Below are positions 1 to 5,995 of a DNA stretch of 32,379 bases, in pieces; positions within the stretch are counted from its first letter, which is position 1, and every line of letters starts with the position of its first letter. The notes beneath the pieces were generated by a model. It saw only the letters and a program-made list of their open reading frames with translations, had not been told where the DNA came from and searched no databases. The translations under genes were made by a program, and so were the position numbers. This DNA is from Gemmatimonadota bacterium. Its GTDB lineage: Bacteria > Gemmatimonadota > Gemmatimonadetes > Longimicrobiales > Gaopeijiaceae. Location: positions 1-32,379 of the forward strand of contig JAJDVR010000137.1 in assembly GCA_022826025.1 (NCBI GenBank). The letters run 5' to 3'.

Positions 1-432
1 GCGGTAGGCCACCGACATGTTGAAGTGGGGCGAGCTGTGATGAACCGTGTGCGTGGCCCATCCGACTCCGATCCTGTGCATCATGCGGTGATCCCAGTAG
101 TACATGAGATCGGCCAGCAGGACACAGGTCACGATGGTGACCCAGTTCAGCGACAGGTGGGCCAGGCTGAAGTTCGCGTAGATCCAGAAGTAGAGCTTCG
201 TGACGAAGAGGATGCCGAGGGCGTACTCGATGGCCACGAACGACACGAAGGTGATGACGTTCGCGACCGAGTCGCCGATGACGTCGAAGCTCAAGCGCTT
301 CAGATACGCATAGCGAATGAGTTCGACGAAGAAGAACGGGACGATCACGTACACCAGGCTCAGGTCGTTCAATACGTAGAACCAGCCCATGACCGCGTCC
401 CAGTTGAGCGCTCTCGTGATCGCGTCGATCAT
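1..432 (-). CDS. Fatty acid hydroxylase / sterol desaturase family protein (3' end cut by window edge)
   Basis: The frame gives the first 144 residues and stays open to base 1, so the C-terminal part is missing. The chain has about three hydrophobic segments (roughly residues 16-38, 57-79, 96-113). They are followed by two histidine clusters: H115-x3-H119 in DHRMMH, and H128-x2-H131-H132 in HTVHHSS. This is the di-iron binding pattern of the membrane fatty acid hydroxylase/sterol desaturase superfamily, and the following HFNMSVAYR stretch also looks like that family. Members use di-iron and O2 to hydroxylate or desaturate membrane lipids; the substrate cannot be told here. The ATG at 432-430 overlaps the stop of the small upstream gene as ATGA, so the two are probably translationally coupled and under the TetR-type gene's promoter. 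The family call is firm; the specific reaction is unknown. Confidence 0.88.
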   Translation of the reverse strand, partial: MIDAITRALNWDAVMGWFYVLNDLSLVYVIVPFFFVELIRYAYLKRLSFDVIGDSVANVITFVSFVAIEYALGILFVTKLYFWIYANFSLAHLSLNWVTIVTCVLLADLMYYWDHRMMHRIGVGWATHTVHHSSPHFNMSVAYR

Positions 433-665
433 GGCTCTTCACGCTCCACGGGCACCTGGCGCTCGTCGTCCGCGGGGCCGGCCGCCTCGACACCGCGAGC
501 AGCCCCTTCCAGCTGAAACCGCGTCTGCTCCGCCGCCTCGTCGAACGCCCTGGAGTCTTCTTCGGAACTCGCCAGGCGGGCGGCCCCGGCGAGTGCGGCC
601 ACGATGATCGCGGTCGTCAGGATCTGCGCCGGAAACGAGAGTCGATTCGGTCGGCCACGCGGCAT
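429..665 (-). CDS. Small single-pass membrane protein, 78 aa, unknown function
   Basis: I do not recognise this protein. It starts with a basic N-terminus (MPRGRPNR), has one hydrophobic segment at about residues 15-33 (ILTTAIIVAALAGAARLA), and ends in an acidic, Glu-rich tail of about 45 residues. It therefore looks like a bitopic inner-membrane protein. The ATG at 665-663 is preferred over upstream non-ATG starts because it lies 2 bases after the TetR stop and gives a sensible membrane topology. Its TGA overlaps the desaturase ATG as ATGA. The tight packing between regulator and lipid enzyme suggests an accessory or anchoring role for the enzyme, which is inference only. Confidence 0.7.
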   Translation of the reverse strand: MPRGRPNRLSFPAQILTTAIIVAALAGAARLASSEEDSRAFDEAAEQTRFQLEGAARGVEAAGPADDERQVPVEREEP

Positions 666-667
666 GG

Positions 668-1228
668 TCAGGAGCCCCTGGTCTCGTGGACGGCAAGTCC
701 GCTCGTGATCGTGTCCCAGACAAGATCCTGCGCCTGAACCAGTCCAAGCTCTCCGTCGCCGACGGCGCGGCACGCAGCCCATATCAGTCCGTCGATGCTT
801 GCCACCACCCATGCTGTGGGCAGATCCGGCCGAATGAAGCCCTCTCGCCGGGCGAGTTCGACCAGCTCCGCCAGTTCGGCCATCTGCCGCTCGTAAGCCC
901 CCGCGATCTCCGGCTCTTCGCCGAGCTCGGCAGCCGACTCCAGGAACCGATAGTGCTCGCCCGCGCCCACGACAGCCCGTGTGACCAGTCTCAGCGCGTC
1001 GGTTGCGGTGCAGGCCCGTGCCGCGGCCTCCCGCGCCACCCGGTCCGTCTCGTCGATGGCCCGCCTGGCCAGTGCCCTGAGCAACCCCGCACGGCTCTCG
1101 AAGTGACGGAAAACCGTCGCTCGGCCCACCTGCGCTTCGCCAGCGATCCGGTCGACCGTGGCGTTCGGGCTCCGGGTTAGCGTCCTGCGAGCGGCCTCAA
1201 GGATTCGTTCTCTGGTCGCCAATGCCAT
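668..1228 (-). CDS. TetR/AcrR family transcriptional regulator
   Basis: This 186-residue protein has an N-terminal TetR helix-turn-helix: TRERILEAARRTL at about residues 5-17, then TVDRIAGEAQVGRATVFRHF at about 24-43. A variable helical ligand and dimerisation domain follows. Length and layout are normal for the family, whose members are usually ligand-released repressors. The gene is first in a three-gene set with the small membrane protein and the lipid desaturase, and its stop lies 2 bases from the next start. A 42-bp imperfect palindrome directly upstream overlaps the predicted -10 box (see the operator at 1230-1271), so autoregulation of the whole set is likely. No clear Shine-Dalgarno precedes the ATG. 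The ligand is unknown; a lipid or amphipathic compound would fit the partner enzyme. Confidence 0.92.
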   Translation of the reverse strand: MALATRERILEAARRTLTRSPNATVDRIAGEAQVGRATVFRHFESRAGLLRALARRAIDETDRVAREAAARACTATDALRLVTRAVVGAGEHYRFLESAAELGEEPEIAGAYERQMAELAELVELARREGFIRPDLPTAWVVASIDGLIWAACRAVGDGELGLVQAQDLVWDTITSGLAVHETRGS

Positions 1229-1229
1229 T

Positions 1230-1271
1230 GATGATACGCTAACGTCTGGAATGAGATGTTAGAGTATCATC
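1230..1271. promoter_or_regulatory. Likely TetR operator: 42-bp imperfect palindrome
   Basis: The left arm (1230-1247) and right arm (1254-1271) are 18 bases each with two mismatched pairs, around a 6-base centre. The outer parts GATGATAC and GTATCATC pair perfectly, as do CTAAC and GTTAG. The palindrome ends one base upstream of the regulator's start codon and covers the predicted -10 box. This is the usual arrangement for TetR autorepression. The binding protein is inferred from position only. Confidence 0.8.
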
Positions 1272-1291
1272 ACCGTCGCTGACGTTGTCAA
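1263..1291 (-). promoter_or_regulatory. Predicted sigma-70-type promoter of the TetR operon
   Basis: On the minus strand a perfect -35 TTGACA lies at 1291-1286. A 17-base spacer follows, then a -10 GATACT at 1268-1263 (4 of 6 consensus positions). Transcription would start near 1256, giving a leader of about 28 bases before the ATG at 1228. The -10 and start region fall inside the palindromic operator. The promoter begins 4 bases beyond the thymidine kinase stop, so the regulator need not depend on tdk transcription. Confidence 0.65.
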
Positions 1292-1295
1292 CCTG

Positions 1296-1931
1296 CTACA
1301 CCCCCTCCCAGCCCTTTCCGCGTCTCAGCAACAGCTCCCGCTGGGCCCGATCCCGTTTTGGTACCTCGTGACAGCGGCGACAGCGCGCCTCGTAGGTCTC
1401 GGCGCCTCCCACGTGGATCGTGGGGCCCTCCGCGGGCGCCGGCTTCCCGTCGACGAGGCGCTGGTTCCTCGTCGCCGGATCGCCGCACAAGACGCAGATG
1501 GCGTTCAGCTTGTCGATCCGTTCCGCGCGCGCCAGGAGGAGCCCCATGGGGCCGAAGGGCTCCCCGCGGAAGTCCATGTCGGTGCCGGCGATGATGACGC
1601 GCATCCCCGCATCCGCCAGCGCGTCAGCCACCTCGCAGACGCCGTCATCCAGGAACTGGGCTTCGTCGATGGCGACGACCTGGGTCTCCCGGTGCACCTT
1701 TTCGGCGAGCTGCGTCGAGTTGGACACGGGCTCGGCGTCGATCTGGCGGCCGTCGTGGGAGGAGATGCGGAACTGACCCCCGTAGCGGTCGTCGAGGTGC
1801 GACTTGAAGAGCTGCACCCGCCGTCCGGCGATGAGGGCGCGCCGTATGCGCCGGATCAGCTCCTCGGACTTGCCGCTGAACATGACGCCGGCGACGACCT
1901 CGACCCATCCGTGTCTCGTCCTCTGCATCAT
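1296..1931 (-). CDS. tdk: Thymidine kinase (type II)
   Basis: Thymidine kinase phosphorylates thymidine with ATP to dTMP in the salvage pathway, in the cytoplasm. The protein shows the P-loop GVMFSGKSEEL near the N-terminus, a Walker B-type segment VVAIDEAQFL, and the GTDMDFRGEPFGP loop. Two Cys pairs (CVLC and CRRCH) form the structural zinc site of bacterial type II enzymes. I chose the ATG at 1931-1929, giving 211 residues and the P-loop at the usual distance. The longer frame to 1991 adds 20 residues without family character, and an adjacent ATG at 1928 is also possible. GCAGGAG and GGGA stretches lie upstream. The TetR gene follows on the same strand 67 bases downstream but has its own promoter. 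The intergenic region on the 5' side holds the 22-bp repeat array. Confidence 0.95.
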   Translation of the reverse strand: MMQRTRHGWVEVVAGVMFSGKSEELIRRIRRALIAGRRVQLFKSHLDDRYGGQFRISSHDGRQIDAEPVSNSTQLAEKVHRETQVVAIDEAQFLDDGVCEVADALADAGMRVIIAGTDMDFRGEPFGPMGLLLARAERIDKLNAICVLCGDPATRNQRLVDGKPAPAEGPTIHVGGAETYEARCRRCHEVPKRDRAQRELLLRRGKGWEGV

Positions 1932-2055
1932 GACTCTGTTCCCTGCTCCTGCGGTGTTGGGGGCGTGCAACGTAGTTATCCCAAGGGCCACGTCCGCACC
2001 AGCTTTGCCGGCGGATCCGAGTGGAGCCTGCCTGGCAGGGTTGCAGGTCCCGGAG

Positions 2056-2157
2056 AGGACGGATGGACGGTCGGCACTAACGAGTGGACGGCATGAGAAT
2101 AACGATTGGACGGCCTGGAGATAACGATTGGACGGGCTTTCAATAACGATTGGACGC
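2056..2157. repeat. Array of 22-bp direct repeats (iteron-like) between tdk and the AAA ATPase
   Basis: Four copies of the 14-base core TAACGATTGGACGG occur at 2078-2091, 2100-2113, 2122-2135 and 2144-2157. The period is exactly 22 bases. The first copy has AGTGG in place of ATTGG and the last ends in C. The 8-base spacers differ in sequence. A degraded fifth copy, sharing TGGACGG, lies at 2056-2070. A period close to two helical turns places each site on one DNA face, as in operator arrays or replication iterons. The array sits between two divergent genes and runs into the start of the ATPase reading frame. No dyad symmetry is seen inside the unit. Confidence 0.85.
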
Positions 2158-3446
2158 CGATAGATTCACGATCAGCCGCCGCCCTCCAGAGCCCTCCTCC
2201 AGCGCAGGAGCCCGCCGTCATCTATCCGCGATTCACCGCCCGCCTGGTGCAGGAGGCGCTCGCCGACACACCTGTGGTGTTCGTCATGGGTGCGCGGCAG
2301 GTGGGGAAGACGACCCTGGTCAAGCACCTCATCGACGCCAGCTGGGCCTACATCACCTTCGACGACATCGCGCAGGCGGAGGTGGCCCGCGCCGACCCGG
2401 TCGGCTTCATCCGCAATCTTCCGCGGAAGAGGATTGTCCTCGACGAAGTGCAGCGGGTGCCCGAGACGCTGCTCGCGATCAAACAGGCGGTGGACGAGAA
2501 TCGGACACCGGGGCGCTTTCTGCTGACCGGATCCGCCAACGCGCTTCTCCGGCCCAGGGTGTCCGATGCGCTGGTCGGACGGATGGAGGCTGTCCGGCTC
2601 GCCACGCTGTCGGAATGCGAAATTGCCGGCCGTGAGCCGACCTTTCTCGGCACCCTTCTCAGGGGCGAAGCGCCCGTCGCGGAGGAGGTGCGGGTCAGGG
2701 ATCATCTGGTGCGGCGGATTGTGGCGGGCTGCTTCCCGGAACCGCTGTCACGCACGAGCGAACGACGGGCGGCCGCGTGGTACCGGCAATATGTGAGCAC
2801 GCTCATCCAGCGGGATCTGAGAGACCTGCCCGGGATCGGTCACTTGGACTCCATGACCAAACTGCTCCGGCTGACCGCCGTTCTCTCTGGACAGCTGGTC
2901 AACCTTGCCGACCTCGGGGGCAGGCTGGGTCTGAACCGTCTCACCGCGGGGAAGTACCTGGCCCTCCTGGAGCAGCTGTTTCTTGTGGAGCGGGTTCCGG
3001 CCTGGCACGCCGCAGAGTTCACGCGCCTGGTCAAGGCGCCGAAGATGCACGCCGTCGACACCGGAATGATGTGCGCGGTGCGCGGGATCAGCCGGCGGAG
3101 GCTGCTCGCAAGCCCGGCGGACTTGGGGCCTCTGCTGGAGTCCTTCGTGTATAACGAACTGAGAAAGCAGGCGCTCTGGGTGGAGGAGCCTCTCGCCTTC
3201 CATCACTATCGCGACAAGGACAAGATCGAGGTGGACGTCGTTCTGGAGAGTGTGTCGGGTGGATGCTACGGGATCGAGGTCAAGGCGGCGGCCTCGCTGC
3301 GCGCGCGGGACCTCACCGGGCTCAGGCGCTTCCGGCGCGTGGCGGGGAAGCGGTTCCGCATGGGCGTCCTCCTCTACGACGGCGATCACACGACCTCGTT
3401 TGGGGAGGGGCTCTACGCCGTGCCGCTCGGGGCACTATGGCGATGA
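2106..3446 (+). CDS. AAA_14 / DUF4143 family ATP-binding protein
   Basis: The 446-residue frame contains an AAA+ P-loop GARQVGKTT at about residues 62-70, a Walker B IVLDEVQ at 110-116, and a sensor-like FLLTGSANALL. A DUF4143 domain follows, ending with DVVLES...GIEVKAA, which resembles a PD-(D/E)xK nuclease core. Proteins of this two-domain type are widespread and their role is unsettled; links to mobile DNA or toxin-antitoxin-like functions have been proposed. The start is uncertain. Family similarity begins near residue 39 (IYPRFTARLVQ), yet no ATG or GTG lies between the in-frame stop at 2100 and that point. The TTG at 2106, inside the second repeat, is the only ordinary candidate. Expression is probably governed by the 22-bp repeats. 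It ends 7 bases from the convergent membrane gene. Confidence 0.85.
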   Translation: MDGLEITIGRAFNNDWTPIDSRSAAALQSPPPAQEPAVIYPRFTARLVQEALADTPVVFVMGARQVGKTTLVKHLIDASWAYITFDDIAQAEVARADPVGFIRNLPRKRIVLDEVQRVPETLLAIKQAVDENRTPGRFLLTGSANALLRPRVSDALVGRMEAVRLATLSECEIAGREPTFLGTLLRGEAPVAEEVRVRDHLVRRIVAGCFPEPLSRTSERRAAAWYRQYVSTLIQRDLRDLPGIGHLDSMTKLLRLTAVLSGQLVNLADLGGRLGLNRLTAGKYLALLEQLFLVERVPAWHAAEFTRLVKAPKMHAVDTGMMCAVRGISRRRLLASPADLGPLLESFVYNELRKQALWVEEPLAFHHYRDKDKIEVDVVLESVSGGCYGIEVKAAASLRARDLTGLRRFRRVAGKRFRMGVLLYDGDHTTSFGEGLYAVPLGALWR

Positions 3447-3453
3447 GCGACAA

Positions 3454-4188
3454 TCACCCACCCAGCACGCTGTAGCTCCCGTCCAGGATCAGGCGAACCG
3501 ACACATACAGGCCGAACATCGGAATGAACACCCAGATGGCGTTCGGCCCGACCAGATAGGCGTACAGTTCGGGCCTGGTGATTCGGGTATGGCTCCCGGT
3601 CACGAAGAAGCTCACCCAGTAGAGCGACGACACGTACACCCACTGCCAGAACAGCATCGCCCCGATGATGCCGGCAACGATGGCGGGCAGGAATTCGACG
3701 GTATAGGCCGCGTACAGGATCAACGTGGGAATGGGCGTAACGAAGCCGTTCCCGATGTCGGCATTGAAGCCGAACGTGCTGCGATCTTCGTATGCCGAAT
3801 CGATCATCGAATAGGTCGCCCAGACGTCTGCCCAGACCGTAGGTGACAGGACCCGGCCCGGCGGCACCCTGGTGGTAAGGAACTCGACTGCCGGCGTGCG
3901 GCCGGTTTCACGCCGCCATCCGCGCCAGTACTCCGCGCGCACCTCGATGTAGTTCCTGCGGAAGAACAGGCACATTTCCCAGTAGCAGATCAGGAGGTTG
4001 GTCGAGAAAAACAGGCTGAACAGGCAATGGATGGCGTTCACGTCCCCCTGGACGTAGTAGCGGGTACCGATGCCGAGCAGCGCCAGCAGCGCGATCACGA
4101 GCGCGATGAGCAGGCCCACCGGGATCCCCGAACCGCTCGCCCCGTTGCCCTGGTCCCGGGCCTCCTGATCGGAGTTGCGTCCAGCCAT
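3454..4188 (-). CDS. Multi-pass membrane protein of unknown function, 244 aa
   Basis: I do not recognise this protein. A hydrophilic N-terminus of about 20 residues precedes a first hydrophobic segment (about 21-42), a second (about 51-75), and a soluble stretch of about 70 residues rich in Trp and Tyr. Two or three closely packed segments follow (about 150-197), then a last one (about 212-236), giving roughly five membrane passes. Aromatic residues and Pro/Asn within the late segments (GFVTPIPTLILY, VGPNAIWVFIPMFGLY) suggest a buried ligand site, faintly like EXPERA-type sterol-binding membrane proteins. That likeness is an impression of topology, not a motif match. The ATG at 4188 follows a GAGGAT stretch about 9 bases upstream. 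The gene is divergent from the Hsp70-like operon and convergent with the DUF4143 ATPase. Confidence 0.75.
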   Translation of the reverse strand: MAGRNSDQEARDQGNGASGSGIPVGLLIALVIALLALLGIGTRYYVQGDVNAIHCLFSLFFSTNLLICYWEMCLFFRRNYIEVRAEYWRGWRRETGRTPAVEFLTTRVPPGRVLSPTVWADVWATYSMIDSAYEDRSTFGFNADIGNGFVTPIPTLILYAAYTVEFLPAIVAGIIGAMLFWQWVYVSSLYWVSFFVTGSHTRITRPELYAYLVGPNAIWVFIPMFGLYVSVRLILDGSYSVLGG

Positions 4189-4297
4189 CGGCAGTGATCC
4201 TCGTATGATCGGAGCTGTCGTAGTGCGCGGAGTTGCCGGCGAACCCGAGCGAGCCGGCGAACGCGCGCAGGTCTGGCGAACCCGACACCATACGTCA

Positions 4298-4315
4298 TGA
4301 CACCCGCAGGTGTCA
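4298..4315. promoter_or_regulatory. Perfect palindrome upstream of the Hsp70-like operon
   Basis: TGACACC (4298-4304), a 4-base centre CGCA and GGTGTCA (4309-4315) form a perfect 7+4+7 inverted repeat, 28 bases before the Hsp70-like start codon. It lies in the divergent intergenic region shared with the membrane protein gene. It could be a dimeric regulator operator, or a short RNA hairpin if transcription starts upstream. I could not place a convincing -35/-10 pair around it on either strand. It is not the CIRCE element of HrcA, whose arms are longer and of different sequence. Confidence 0.6.
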
Positions 4316-4343
4316 CTTCAAGGGACCGCCACTAGATTCATCC

Positions 4344-5936
4344 ATGCCAACCCACTGGGCCATCGACCTCGGCACCTCCAACACGACGATCTGCGAAGAC
4401 CGGTCGGGCCGGCCGCACATCGTGAACCTGCCGGACCTCGCCAAGCTCGAGCCCGTTACGCAGACGCCGGTCATGCCCTCCTGCGTATGCGTCATGGACC
4501 GGGAGGGCGAAAAGGTCCTGATCGGACAGGAGGCCGTCACCTACAACTGGGACGGCCGGGCGGCGGGGTTCGTGCGCGGGTTCAAGCGCTACCTCGGGAT
4601 GGAGAGCGGCCGGGCGATGGCGCGCGTGGACGGGCGAGCCTTCACCGCACAGGACGTCGCTTCGCTTTTCCTTCGGCAGGTCATCGGCACCCTCGAGGCG
4701 CGCTTCGACGAAGACGTCACCGACATCACCATCGCCACGCCGAGCGGCTTCTACGAGACGTACCGGGCCGAGCTGCAGGGGATTGTCCGGAGTCTGAAGC
4801 GCGGGGGCTGGTGGGAACGCGTCTGGGCCCGCCTCCGGGGCAAACCGACCGGGATCGTGTTTCGCACGCTCGACGAACCCGTCGCGGCCGCGCTCGGTTA
4901 CGGCGTGGATGTCGGACGACCCACCACGCTGGTGGCCTTCGATTTCGGTGGCGGCTCGATGGAGGCCGCCGTGGTGCGCACCCACGGCGCGCGCACGATC
5001 GAGACCGGGCGGGCGGAGGTGCTGGCCAAGCAGGCCGTGGAACTCGGCGGCGACGACGTGGACGGCTGGATTCTGGATCGTTTCGTGCCGTCGGCGCTTC
5101 ACGACTGGCCCGAATGGGAGGTCGCGCTTCGGTGGGAGGCCGAGCGCGTGAAGCTCATCGCGAGCGCCGGGGGCGAGGGAGACTTCACCTTCCGCAACGA
5201 ATCCTTCGGCAAGCTGGACTATGACGGCCTGCGCGACATTCTCGCCGGGAACGGTCTGTATGCGCGCATGCGGGAGCTCGTGGACGCCCTGCTCACCGAG
5301 CTCCGCACCCGGCATGGCGTCCCCCGGGAAGAGATCGACGACGTGATCCTCGAAGGAGGATCCACCCTCCTTCCCGAAGTACGGAACGTCGTGGGCGACA
5401 TGCTCGGCAGGGAGAAGGTGCGCGAGTGGCTCCCCTTCGCCAGCGTCGCGCGCGGTGCGTGCATCTACGCGGGAGGTGCGCACGTACAGGACTTCATCTA
5501 TCACGACTATGCACTTCGCCTTCTGCCCGACGACGGCGGAGAGGCCGAGTACGAGTTGCTCATTCCCGGCGGCACCTGCTTTCCGACGGTCGACAACTTC
5601 GTGACCCGCTACTACGCCCCCGGCTTCGACGGCCAGCAGCACATCAACCTCTTCGTCTGCGAGGTCGGGCGCGTAGCCGGGCGTCCGGTCGAGTGGACGG
5701 AGCGCCCCAACGGCTCCCGGTATTTTTCGCCCGGGACGGCGGGCGAACGGGCGTTCTGCCTGTGCCTCAACGAGGCGGACCCGGCACTGCCGCTGAACCC
5801 GGCCGGCCAGGGCACGGCGCCCCGGCTGCGCGTGACCTACTCGGTTGACGAGAACCGCTGGCTGTGCGTTACCGTGCACGATCTGCAGCGAAAGACCGAC
5901 CTCAAGGTCAGACATCCGGTGGTGCGTTTGCGATGA
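4344..5936 (+). CDS. Hsp70-family (DnaK-like) ATPase, short form without the lid domain
   Basis: The 530-residue protein has the Hsp70/actin-fold nucleotide-binding motifs in order. These are phosphate-1 AIDLGTSNTT (about residues 6-15), DITIATPSGF (about 127-136), connect-1 DEPVAAALGYG (about 178-188), phosphate-2 AFDFGGGS (about 199-206) and the adenosine motif ILEGGST (about 334-340). The remaining 130 residues or so look beta-rich, like a substrate-binding beta-sandwich. The alpha-helical lid of ordinary DnaK (about 640 residues) is absent. The ATG at 4344 is chosen because the motif begins five residues later; the upstream extension is in-frame filler. No strong Shine-Dalgarno is visible. 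The stop overlaps the next micro-ORF as ATGA. It is clearly not the housekeeping DnaK: no dnaJ or grpE lies beside it. A specialised chaperone or assembly ATPase is likely; the client is unknown. Confidence 0.88.
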   Translation: MPTHWAIDLGTSNTTICEDRSGRPHIVNLPDLAKLEPVTQTPVMPSCVCVMDREGEKVLIGQEAVTYNWDGRAAGFVRGFKRYLGMESGRAMARVDGRAFTAQDVASLFLRQVIGTLEARFDEDVTDITIATPSGFYETYRAELQGIVRSLKRGGWWERVWARLRGKPTGIVFRTLDEPVAAALGYGVDVGRPTTLVAFDFGGGSMEAAVVRTHGARTIETGRAEVLAKQAVELGGDDVDGWILDRFVPSALHDWPEWEVALRWEAERVKLIASAGGEGDFTFRNESFGKLDYDGLRDILAGNGLYARMRELVDALLTELRTRHGVPREEIDDVILEGGSTLLPEVRNVVGDMLGREKVREWLPFASVARGACIYAGGAHVQDFIYHDYALRLLPDDGGEAEYELLIPGGTCFPTVDNFVTRYYAPGFDGQQHINLFVCEVGRVAGRPVEWTERPNGSRYFSPGTAGERAFCLCLNEADPALPLNPAGQGTAPRLRVTYSVDENRWLCVTVHDLQRKTDLKVRHPVVRLR

Positions 5937-5995
5937 GCCCCGAAGATGCGATGGGCGCCGACGACGCGATGGACGTCCGGGAATACGCCGAATGA
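5933..5995 (+). CDS. Micro-ORF of 20 codons bridging the Hsp70-like and HEAT-repeat genes
   Basis: An ATG at 5933 overlaps the Hsp70-like stop as ATGA, and the TGA at 5993-5995 overlaps the next gene's ATG at 5992, again as ATGA. The 20-residue product begins MSPEDAMG and is strongly acidic (seven Asp/Glu against one Arg). It may be a real microprotein. It may also be a translated linker that carries terminating ribosomes over the 55-base gap to the next start. No Shine-Dalgarno of its own is evident apart from coupling. The double exact overlap is seen directly; function is unknown. Confidence 0.5.
   Translation: MSPEDAMGADDAMDVREYAE

Noticed and set aside
2093-2146. ATG-started 17-codon ORF within the repeat array
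   Set aside because: Its sequence is dictated by the repeats and no ribosome binding site precedes it; mentioned only as a possible leader.
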